Of a DNA stretch of 64,000 nucleotides, positions 27,854 through 36,697 are shown one piece after another. The stretch comes from Lineus longissimus (Eukaryota > Nemertea > Pilidiophora > Heteronemertea > Lineidae). A program made the translations under genes and the position numbers. The DNA is taken from assembly GCF_910592395.1 (NCBI RefSeq), contig NC_088313.1, positions 11,382,937 to 11,446,936 of the forward strand, read 5' to 3'. Numbering within the stretch: the first letter of the stretch is position 1; the number at the start of each line of letters is the position of its first letter. The notes beneath the pieces are model-generated. The model saw nothing but the letters and a program-made list of their open reading frames with translations. It made no database searches and was not told the origin of the DNA.

Positions 27854-27931
27854 TTAATTACTTAGAAAATCACTAGTAAAACTCATTTATCTAGTATTCA
27901 GTGTTAGAGCGAACTTTGTTCTTGCAGCACC
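27854..27931. other. Spacer with a diverged double-hairpin unit (copy 19)
   Basis: At 27911-27937, GAAC-TTT-GTTC is followed by CAGCAC-CTCA-GTGCTG. The plan is the same as in the other copies but the second hairpin is different in sequence. It overlaps the end of the capsid gene. Confidence 0.55.
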
Positions 27932-29188
27932 TCAGTGCTGGAGTGAAGCAATCTGAGAATTCTGAATGTTAACCTGGGCGTCAGAAACCACGAATATGTG
28001 CATTTTGTATGGTCCCTTTCCAGATTTCTTTGTAATAGATAATTGAATACCATCTTTTGTGTTCTGGAGCTTCTTTCCTGATCCGCGAAGGCGATTATCC
28101 TCAGAAGTTCTCAGGTCCAACCATAAACCATAGTGATTAGAATCACCATAGTATTTCTCCATGGTCATGTTACAGTCATGAGTTTTCTTCAAATCTTCAG
28201 ACATAAAATGTTTCTTGATCTCCTCCCATTGATCCATCATTCTCATTCCTTCTGGGAACACCTGATTGGCAACACCCTCTATTGTGATCTGCACTTTACT
28301 TATGTTAGGGTTTTCAAACTTCTCTGAATCTCTAGCTCCATCTACATAGTCAGACACAAATAGTAATAATAATCCTTTAATAGACATTCTTGGAAAGTTG
28401 ATGTTCTCATTAATTAGTGTTTCATTAGCAGTAACATTGACTGTCTTAAAATGGTCTACCCAATCATAAAATATTGAGAATCCAGAATTGTACTTGTTAC
28501 TCAATTGACTAGCAATCATCTTATTAGTAACCGTGTCGTATTCAAAACAAATATTCTCTAGTTTGTAGCCCATGCTAGCTGTGTTTGTGGTGACTATGAT
28601 TTCCTCCTTTGGTGCTAAAGTTATTTCAATAATCACATCTTCTTGAATTGGAAACTTGTAAAATGGAGCATGATGATGGAATAGTTCAAAATCTAATGGT
28701 ATTTTGTACTTCTTGTCAAACACTTTCTTTAAAGTCTTTTCATTAGCTGTTTCTCCAGTGACATCAGCTTCAGCGACTCCTGATCTTAATTCTCTAAGAT
28801 TTTCTGATTGAATACCCTGAAAAACTCTATCATTTCTTTCTTCTTCTGTAAACCACAGATCTTTAAATGTAGAATAATGACTGTATTCGTCAAGGTCAAA
28901 TATCTGCTCTGTTCCCCACTTAACCACCATCTTTGAAATCAGGTTTCTACCAAGATTATTTACAACACTATTTTTAGAATCACCAGAAATGGTTACATCA
29001 GCAGACAGATAAAGAGATTTAGGTACAAAGAATGTATTCTCTCGCAATGCAGGTATTCTAACATACAGTGTTTCTTTGGGGTTAGCAGATGATGGGTTAT
29101 GAGTAATGATATGATGCTGCCTCTCAGCTTTCAAACCAAGTGGAATCTTATGTGCCCTTTCGGTATTTAATAAATATCCTGTTGCCAT
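27932..29188 (-). CDS. Major capsid protein (double jelly-roll, PY family)
   Basis: 418 aa, uninterrupted; would form the capsid shell. N-terminal segment with TLYVRIPALRENTFFVPKSL (about 40-60), then NLGRNLISKMVVKWG (about 78-92), a long insertion region with FDLDEYSHY and FHHHAPFYKFPIQEDVIIEI (about 170-190), and INFPRMSIKGLLLLFVSDY (about 255-275), a strand-rich segment typical of these proteins. Length is in the usual range for Polinton capsids. It is the outermost gene on this side, about 80 bp from the terminal repeat. Start context is ATAAATAGAAAATG, like PolB and the 316-aa gene. A decayed relative lies at 48.3-49.2 kb. Confidence 0.92.
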   Translation of the reverse strand: MATGYLLNTERAHKIPLGLKAERQHHIITHNPSSANPKETLYVRIPALRENTFFVPKSLYLSADVTISGDSKNSVVNNLGRNLISKMVVKWGTEQIFDLDEYSHYSTFKDLWFTEEERNDRVFQGIQSENLRELRSGVAEADVTGETANEKTLKKVFDKKYKIPLDFELFHHHAPFYKFPIQEDVIIEITLAPKEEIIVTTNTASMGYKLENICFEYDTVTNKMIASQLSNKYNSGFSIFYDWVDHFKTVNVTANETLINENINFPRMSIKGLLLLFVSDYVDGARDSEKFENPNISKVQITIEGVANQVFPEGMRMMDQWEEIKKHFMSEDLKKTHDCNMTMEKYYGDSNHYGLWLDLRTSEDNRLRGSGKKLQNTKDGIQLSITKKSGKGPYKMHIFVVSDAQVNIQNSQIASLQH

Positions 29189-29267
29189 TTTCTATTTATT
29201 TACTAGTAAAATTATGTACATGCAGTGAACAGTGCCAACATCATATATCAGGTAAAATGCACGGAAA

Positions 29268-29530
29268 AAAGCTATTGACGTGTACTTTCTGTTGGAATAC
29301 AGTAAGTCATGATTACATTAACCCATTGAACTCTAGTATTCCCTTACCATTTCACTGCAACGCTTCACTGCAACGCTTCACTGGGAATCTCATGAATGAT
29401 AGAATATATGTATTGTGGTGTCTGGTTCTTAGGGGTTTCTAAGCTAATTTGAGACAAAAAGGCCTGTAAGGGCTTTTGTTAAAATAGCTTAGAATTACCT
29501 ACATTCCTACCACCATAATACATATATTCT
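29268..29530. repeat. Polinton terminal inverted repeat, right
   Basis: Reverse complement of 10360-10622 with one mismatch. Confidence 0.95.
29401..29530. repeat. Palindromic hairpin at the right Polinton tip
   Basis: AGAATATATGTATTGTGGTG at 29401-29420 pairs with 29511-29530 with one mismatch; inner arms as in the left tip. Confidence 0.9.
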
Positions 29531-29536
29531 AACATC
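29531..29536. repeat. Target-site duplication of the Polinton, right copy
   Basis: AACATC, identical to 10354-10359. Confidence 0.95.
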
Positions 29537-30467
29537 CTCACAAGAAGCGTCGTGTCCCTTTAACCCAACAACTGTTTGGAGAGGCCTCTGAAAGAGTATC
29601 CGTAGACATAATCGGCCCTTTGAGACAGACTGTTCGAGGATTCAGCTATGTACTTACAATGGAGGATAACTTCACGAATGGGTGGAGGCAGCTCCTCTTA
29701 AGACAATGGAGACCACAGAAGTCTGCAACGCCATCATAAGGGAATTAATCTCTCGCTTTGGATGTATGTACCTCCTCCATAGTGACAGAGGACCCCAGTT
29801 TGTTTCACACCTCTATGCTTCTCTTCTTCAAAAGTTAGGTGTTATCAAGAGCTTGACCACTCCTTACAATCCCAAGAGCAATGGCCTTGTGGAAAATTTT
29901 AATAAAATCCTTAAATCCATGATGAAAACGTATATTTATGACCACCGCGAATCTGTTGGAGACTGGGATTCGATGTTGCCTTTATTTCTAATGGCCTATA
30001 GAGTATCTGTACATAATAGCACTGGAGAAACGCCACATTATATGTTGACGGCGAGGGAAATGAAAGTTCCACTGGATCTCCTGTACTCCAAACCATCCGA
30101 GTCTGAGGCCTCTGTGCCAGCTCACATCAGGCAGTTGGAGGAACGCTTTCACAAAGCCTATGCTCTTGCTCGCAACCATCTCAAGTTAGCTCAAAGAGTC
30201 CAAAAGAAACAATTTGAGCCATCTGATTTTATCTATAAGTCTATCAAACCGGGTGACTTCGTTTGGTACTTTAATCCCAGAAAGACATTTAAAGGGGATC
30301 GTCATCTACCATGGCGTGGACCGTACTTGGTGCAAGAGGTAGCTTCGGATTTCACTGTCACTATCCAGTTGGATCGAGAAGGTGGAACATATCGCACTCA
30401 CGCTGACAAACTTCGTTTAGCCCATGGTGTAACTCTGGACAATTGGCGACCGACGTGCAAATAGACA
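29531..30467 (+). pseudogene. pol: Gypsy integrase, 3' part (interrupted, frameshifted)
   Basis: Continuation of the pol frame that breaks off at 10359. The first stretch (29536 to about 29676) includes the first catalytic Asp region (VDIIGPLR). A one-base loss near 29677 shifts the frame; from 29679 the catalytic core goes on with LHSDRGPQFVS (second Asp) and NPKSNGLVENFNK (Glu). The C-terminal part has KPGDFVWYFNPR and WRGPYLVQEV, the GPY-type module common in Ty3/Gypsy integrases, and ends at the stop near 30464. The integrase is dead because of both the Polinton and the frameshift. Confidence 0.92.
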
Positions 30468-31608
30468 GGAGGCTGAAAGCTCTTTTGCCCTGGCCAGTTA
30501 GAGATGGATTCTGCACGCTAGCTTATGCTTGGAGCCCTATATTAGCCAGCTATAGCGGTCAAATTATGAGTGCTCTGTTTGGCTTTTAACATTGTGCTTG
30601 TGTTTGCTTACTGACTGCGCATTTGATTGCATGCGAGACAGTGTGAATGGTGTGTGAATCAAGTTGAGGTAATCCGGAAGCCTCATCCGTTTTGTATCTT
30701 TTCTGTGCCATATATTATTAGTGGCAGGTCAATGTGCATTCACTAGTACGGGATAGTCTTATGATAAGGCATGGGTGGTTGGACAGTGTAGGCCTAACTC
30801 GGTTTATATTTTTGGAGAATTTTTGATCTTTCTGTCAAATGTTATCACCTTTTTGTGCCATCACCTTATGCCATTAGAGGCGTTGTATATTTGTACCTCT
30901 GGTTTTGTAGTTAACAACTTTATTTCCTCTCTTCGTGTTAGTTCGGTGTCGGGTTTTATCCATGGTGCAATTATGAGTGTGGATCTTTCGAGGCTCATTA
31001 TGAACATTCGTGACCTCTTGAGCAATGACTCTTTATTCAAGCACATTTCGGGGTCGACCGGATTGCTTTGCCGGCCGTGACCTACTGTTCCGGTGCGTGC
31101 ACATCTCGACTGGGTTGCTCAGCCAGCCGTGAATTTATTGGACTTTGTTTTTCGACTGTGTAGAATTTGAACGTTGAACTGTATTTTCAACTGGCATTTT
31201 AACTTGCATTTACGGTATGTTATATTACCGGTTATATCTTCTGCATTTTTGATATAAATGTATGGGCCTAATTTTGACTTTTGTACCAGGGTACACGGGT
31301 AATTTGATAATTTTGTTTCTTTACGATTGCATTTGTATTCACCTGTGCTCTTCATCATCCAGGTAGGCCTAAGTATGCTGTTTATCATTATTTCGAATTT
31401 GATAGGAGCGACTCAGTTGGTTGAGCGACTTCCTCACACTCGTCTTGTTAGAACTCCTTCGACATATATGCCTCTTTCATGTACTGTAGCGTACATACTT
31501 TTAATTTTTCTTTCAATATAGACCTAGTTAGGTTTAATTCTGTAAGATCTTTTGTTTAACTTTGATGCTCGGTGTATAGCAGGAGCTTTGATACGCTTGG
31601 GGAGGGGG
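30468..31608 (+). other. 3' non-coding part of the Gypsy element
   Basis: About 1.1 kb between the integrase stop and a purine-rich tract. Small open frames (30775-31080 and others) show no env-like or other domain. I regard it as element sequence because of its position only. Confidence 0.45.
31599..31608 (+). promoter_or_regulatory. Candidate polypurine tract
   Basis: GGGGAGGGGG followed directly by TGATGTATTG. A purine run just before a TG is the usual border of a 3' LTR; plus-strand DNA synthesis would start here. Confidence 0.5.
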
Positions 31609-31790
31609 TGATGTATTGTACCTCTGAGAGGGCCCCTATTCCCCTGGTGGTACGGTGCTGCCGCCTGTCTGTAGTATGAATCACTACTTTGAAGTATGTT
31701 AAAAAAAGTCTCTTGACAAAATATAGCACATGCTATACATGCTTGACATTTAGTGAGTTAGTTTCTTTCTGCTAACTACCAAGTTTACGA
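31609..31790 (+). mobile_element. Possible start of the Gypsy 3' LTR (end not determined)
   Basis: Starts TGATGTATTGTACC after the purine tract. With no 5' LTR in the window there is nothing to compare, so the right end is a guess. Confidence 0.3.
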
Positions 31791-32080
31791 GGCCTGGGAC
31801 GCAGTGTCACCCCTGAAATGACACACCTGTTATAAAACAACCCAGTTCTGGGATGTTCACAACCTTTGTATATAGTCACAACCCCGGAGGAGCGACACAA
31901 AAAGAATTCTAATCGAGCTAATCCAAGAGAATCTGTGCAACGAATTTTGGAAAAAAGGAAGCAGTCGTCTGAACCATGACCCCATGTTTGTGACGTAGAA
32001 AGTGTGGATTGTACTGTTGTGTCAGTGTTGAAACCATGTGTGATTTTATAACGGGTGTCCGACTGATACATTGATATTAT

Positions 32081-32640
32081 GTGATAGAGGAAATGCAATC
32101 ACTAAATTCAGAAATTCTACTTTTGAAAACAAAGCTCAGTATTCTGTCAAATAGACTGGAGGATTTATCACTTGGTGCTAGTTCTATGAAACAATTCTCT
32201 GATAATTCTGTTAGAATTTACACCGGATTACCCAGTTTTACTGACCGTGCGGTATTTTATCAAGGAATCACAGAGGAAGTGGAGCAGGTCATCAAGATCG
32301 GAGATCTATCGGAGGGGTGCATCTGCAAAAGTTTCAAAAATGGACCAGTTTATTCTTGTAATGGTACACTTGAGGCTTGGACTTATTCAAAAAGATATTG
32401 GTGCTAGGTTTGGAATTAGTCAGTCATATGTATCAAAGATATTCAATGTATGGACACCATTTGATTCTATCTTATTGTTTGCAAGATATACACTGTATTC
32501 CTACGCTTGAGGAAGTAAAACAGTTTATGCTTCTATCATTTATGATAAAACGAATATGAGGATATTCAGCAGATTGTTCTGAACTGTTCATTCAGAAACC
32601 TAGTTTAGCTGTTTCACAAACACAGACAGTTTTCTGGGCA
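32081..32640 (+). pseudogene. DDE transposase relic (helix-turn-helix plus start of catalytic part)
   Basis: Two overlapping frames together read like the N-terminal region of a DDE_Tnp_4-type transposase. The first has a Leu-rich coiled segment and RIYTGLPSF (residues about 45-55); the second, shifted near 32290, has MDQFILVMVHLRLGLIQKDI and GARFGISQSYVSKIFNVW, a typical helix-turn-helix preceding the catalytic domain. Beyond 32460 further scraps (ASFMIK-like, then SLAVSQTQT) follow the same order but with more shifts and stops. No complete catalytic triad remains. The family name rests on the helix-turn-helix pattern. Confidence 0.65.
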
Positions 32641-33573
32641 ATCAATCCTCTGAATCAATTTTCCTTCATGTCTCACCAGTATTGGGAAACGGCACCACAA
32701 TGTCACCAATAGTTCTGACTTCAATATGTGTACAGTGTATTATGATAGTTGTGCCTTTTCTAAAATAAAGTAATGTTAAATTTAAGAAATGAATATTATA
32801 TCAGCTTTCCTATCATTTTGTTTCAGACTGTACTGGAGAGGCGCTTGTGTTACTCTTAACCATTGTCTGTCCTATTCCATGGTCTTCACTACCAGGACAT
32901 CTTGTGGCACTCTTCCTTCATTGAGGCCTTGTACCTCCCTTGGATGATGACCAAGTGTGCCTGATCACCAGCACCACCTTGACCTGCATGTTGTTTGGCA
33001 ATTTTACATCTCTTATTTAGCAAGAATGGAACAGGCTAGTGGCTAGCTTTCTCAAGATTCGACCTGTCTCCTCATTTCTCAGTGTCATGTGTGTCAGTGT
33101 CCTTTGCAAAATTGTCACATATCTTCGATATGTACATCACAGGACAGTCTTGCAAGGATTTAGAGAAGGCCTTTACTTCCTCTCTTCTTCGATACTGACC
33201 AAATATGGCCTCAAATCTGTCCTATGAGCTGAAAGATCTCTCTAAATGTATGTCAAGGGTCCTTTTAATGAAAAAGTCGCCAGCCTGATTGGAATTGAAA
33301 TTGAAATTGTGGTACTAGAAATGTTCTCTGGTAACTTGACTATTCGGGGTTGTAAGGGTTTTCAACGAAAAAAGTCTTTTCATTTATGATTTTGACTTCA
33401 AACAAATCGAAAACTTTTTGTTTACATTGCCGATTCAGACAGCTGACGTCTTCGCGATCGAACCAGTCAGCTGCTGCCACATATCGTAAAGGTACGACGT
33501 TGCGTAGTGCGACACGCTTGCCCTCTTACGGAGGAATATCGAGTTTTTAAAATGATTTTTTCAAATACATTAT
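32641..33573. other. No gene recognised
   Basis: No domain-like frame. A TGACGTC and CpG-containing stretch near 33440-33540 could be promoter-like but no gene follows it. Confidence 0.4.
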
Positions 33574-33660
33574 GGTCTCACTAGCGGGGAGGAGGCCAGG
33601 CCTACCTGCCTCCAAAAATAACGCGACGTCATTTCATGCATACCCCTGGCTAGTGAGATC
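33574..33660. mobile_element. Short internally deleted copy of the GGTCTCACTAG MITE
   Basis: Starts GGTCTCACTAGCGGGGAGGA and ends GGCTAGTGAGATC, followed by TTAA. It is an 87-bp version of the element at 35176-35634, at the same position in its host repeat unit. Confidence 0.75.
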
Positions 33661-33950
33661 TTAATGCACACATGGTACCTTCAAGCTGCATTTTATCTCA
33701 AATATGAAAACTAGAGGCAATTACAAGCACAGTCATATGCCACACCATGGGTTAACAACAATACAAGTGGATATATCAACCATTTCAAAGTTGTATGCGT
33801 ATTGTGCGATGGATGAGTCTTGAACAAAGGTGATTTTCAGTCAAAACTGTCGAAAGTCAGTGGGTACATTGACTTCCAGTGGCCCACACTGGTGTACTGA
33901 TTCTCCCAGTGGCCATTAACATGGATTTTAGATGGTTGTTAGATGTTAGA

Positions 33951-35090
33951 TGTAGCATAATTTGATGATTAGAACGTTTGATTGACCATTATCCCAGACA
34001 CCAAATAGGCGTCTACTTAAATCGAATGAGCAAAACGCTTTCGAACACATAACAATAAATCGAATGAACTGTTTGATTTTTTCGAATGAATCAAAACGTG
34101 ATCAAATCGACGATACATAGAATCAAATCAAATCGCATTCGATTGTAACGATCGAATGCAGCTGGTGGAATCGAACGAATGCCGGAACAGCTAATCCCGC
34201 AATTCATTCGATTCATAATGTGCGACATTCGTTCGATTCGCCAAGGGTCATGTGCCATCTTGTGACGTCACTGCATCAGACGCCTGGACGCGCGGAGATT
34301 GTTGATTACTTTCGATCTTTCTTGGCGATTCTTCAGCTTCCACAATGACAAAAATGCGTGTTAGCATTCGAAAAAATGGGGAATCTCATGGCAAGGTAAT
34401 AAACTTTTTTTTTAAAGTTTCGAGATCATGGAGGCTGCCATCTTGTATATCACGTGACTATAAAAACTGCGCTGCCTGGATTGAGTCACGTGCCAGCATT
34501 AACCAATCGGAATCGAATAGGATTTACTGTGAAAATCGAATGAATGAGTGTACGAATCGAATGAACGCGCGGAGAAAAATCGAATGCATGTGTGCAAAAT
34601 CGAATAAAAGTGTAGGAAAATCGAATGAAAGTATGAAAAAATCGAATAGACCTGTTCAGAAATCGAATGAACAGTTTAGAAAATCGAATGAAACCTGTTC
34701 AGAAATCGAATGAATGTGCGCAAGGATCGAATGAAGGTATGCAAAAATATCGAATGGACGTGTTCAAAATCGAATGAATGTGTGTCACTATCGAATGAAT
34801 GTGCGCAATAAAGACGAGCGGTATGTTCGGTTAATTAACGAATGTCGTGGTTGACTTTATAGGATTAAAAATGTTACTTCGATTTCATCGAATGAATATG
34901 TCAGTGATCAAATGAATATAGCTGCATTGAATTGAATGAATGTCCATGAAATAATCGAATTGTGTCTAATGAATCGAACAAATGTAATGAATTTCATGAG
35001 AAATCGAATGAATGTTGTGACAAATCGAACGAATGTTGTAAATAATCGAACGAATGCTGTGAAAAATCAAATTCTGCTACAAAAAACGTG
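33951..35090. mobile_element. Insertion rich in TCGAATGAA repeats
   Basis: Splits unit A of the 360-bp repeat between GATGGTTG and TTGCCATTGGG, as shown by comparison with unit B. From about 34020 to 35070 it holds some 40 copies of AATCGAATGAA, AATCGAATGAATGTG or close variants at irregular spacing of 15-30 bp, in both orientations near 34170-34230. The open frame 34345-34713 is repeat-derived from about residue 50 on and I do not call it a gene. Confidence 0.65.
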
Positions 35091-35175
35091 CCATAGTTGC
35101 CATTGGGTGACGAAAGGTTTTGAATCAAGTAAGAAGTGATATCCTATAACGGAAATTGATCCACTTGATCATTAA

Positions 35176-35634
35176 GGTCTCACTAGCCGGTGAGGAGGCC
35201 AGGCCTACCTGCCTCCAAAAATGATGCGATATCATTTCATGCATAACCCTGTTCCAAGGGCTGTTGACTTGGCAGTACTGTGACCTTATTCTCACACCAA
35301 CCTATACATTTCTGAATAGCTTGTCACTTGTAGATTACATCTGGCCAAGTTTCAAGTGCAATCTCACAGAAACCAGTCGATGTCAACATCCTGTTGAGCT
35401 ATGAATAGCATGCGGGGCCTGCTCTCCGCGTAAGTACACAGAAGAAACTGGTATTTTCCTCAAATAATCGTCAGAGCTACCCCTTCACAAAAAACATCGG
35501 AAATTTACATTTGAACAAGTAGCAATAAGTATAGAGTAGGCCCATCTGTATCCATGGTAATCACTCGAGATAGAAGAACACGTTTTTTGGGTGGGTACAA
35601 ACCCGACCTGATCACCATTGGCTATAGTGAGACC
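35176..35634. mobile_element. piggyBac-like MITE with TTAA duplication
   Basis: 459 bp. Terminal repeats GGTCTCACTAGCC and, reversed, GGCTATAGTGAGACC. TTAA lies on both sides (35172-35175 and 35635-35638). The junction of units B and C near 35998 shows the same site unoccupied, which proves insertion with TTAA duplication. No coding frame inside. Confidence 0.85.
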
Positions 35635-36359
35635 TTAATGCACACATGATATCCTTCAAGCTGCATTTTATCTCAAGCTAAGTGATATGTCACAAACTAC
35701 ATGCAATTACAAGCACAGTGATATGTCACACCATGGGTTAACAACAATACAAGAGGATACATGAACCAATTCAAAGTTGTATGCGTATTGCACAATGGAT
35801 TAGCCTGGAACAAAGGTGATTTTCAGTCAAAACCGTCAAAAGTCTGATGTGGGCACATTGACTTCCAGTGGCCCACACTGGTGTACTGGTACTCCCAGTG
35901 GCCACTAAATGGATTTTGGATGGTTGCCATTGGGTAACGAAGGGTATGGAATCAAGTAAGAAGTGATACCCTATAACGGAAATTGATCCACTTGATCATT
36001 AATGCACACATGGTACCCTTCAAGCTGCATTTTATCTCAAATATAAAAACTAGAGGCAATTACAAGCACAGTGATATGTCACACCATGGGTTAACAACAA
36101 TTAAAGTGGATATATAAAACATTTCAAAGGTGTATGCGTATTGCGCGATGGATGGGTCTTGAACAAAGGTGATTTTCAGTCAAAACTATCAAAGGTCAGA
36201 TGTGGGCACATTAACTTCCGGTGGCCCACACTGGTGTACTGATACTCCCAGTGGCCATTAAAATGGATTTTGGATTGTTGTCATTGGGTGACGAAGGGTG
36301 ATAGAATCAAGTAAGAATTGTGATACCCTATAACGGAAATTGATCCACTTGATCATTAA

Positions 36360-36540
36360 GGTCTCACTAGCCGGTGAGGAGGCCAGGCCTGCCTGCCTCC
36401 AAAAAGACGTGCCGTCATTTCATGCATACCCGTGCTCAAAGGGCTGTAGACTTGACAGTACCTTACTCTCAAACAAACCTATACATTTCTGAATAGCTTG
36501 TCACTTGTAGAATACATCTGGCCAAGTTTCAACGTCGTCT
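36360..36540. mobile_element. Truncated copy of the GGTCTCACTAG MITE
   Basis: Left end and about 170 bp match 35176 onwards, including CTATACATTTCTGAATAGCT; the right end is absent. Confidence 0.75.
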
Positions 36541-36697
36541 AGACACACAGTCAAGCTAATGAATCCGTTACTGCAATTATATATATATTGTATTCATGTA
36601 TTGTATTGTATTGAGATCATGCTGCAGGAGACCAATTAAACTTCGTCTAACCATAATTTACATTCTTGTCTCCTTTTCTACAGACCCTCGTTATAAT
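36541..36697. other. TA-rich spacer
   Basis: Short TATATA and TATTG runs, no gene. Confidence 0.4.

Larger units (their letters stand above)
10360..29530. mobile_element. Polinton/Maverick DNA transposon, complete ends
   Basis: The element is 19171 bp, starts with AG and ends with CT, has 263-bp terminal inverted repeats and a 6-bp target duplication. It encodes protein-primed PolB, retroviral-type integrase, packaging ATPase, major capsid protein and penton-like protein, the set that defines Polintons and relates them to adenoviruses, virophages and adintoviruses. PolB and capsid are uninterrupted and the inverted repeats differ at one visible position, so insertion is fairly recent, but the integrase has a stop and the ATPase a frameshift. 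No adenain-like cysteine protease was recognised. Confidence 0.97.
33661..36359. repeat. Tandem repeat, three units of about 360 bp, interrupted
   Basis: Units begin TTAATGCACACATGGTACC and end ATTGATCCACTTGATCATTAA. Unit A is 33661 to about 33950 plus 35091-35175, split by a 1.1-kb insertion; unit B is 35639-35998; unit C is 35999-36359. MITEs sit at unit junctions. Shared words include CACACCATGGGTTAACAACA and TTCCAGTGGCCCACACTGG. Confidence 0.85.

Noticed and set aside
29140-29442. Plus frame running into the right terminal repeat
   Set aside because: Same peptide as the frame at 10448-10759; both only read the inverted repeat.
34345-34713. 122-codon frame rich in Asn, Ser and Glu
   Set aside because: Most of it is the TCGAATGAA repeat read as NRMN and KSNE; no independent evidence for a gene.
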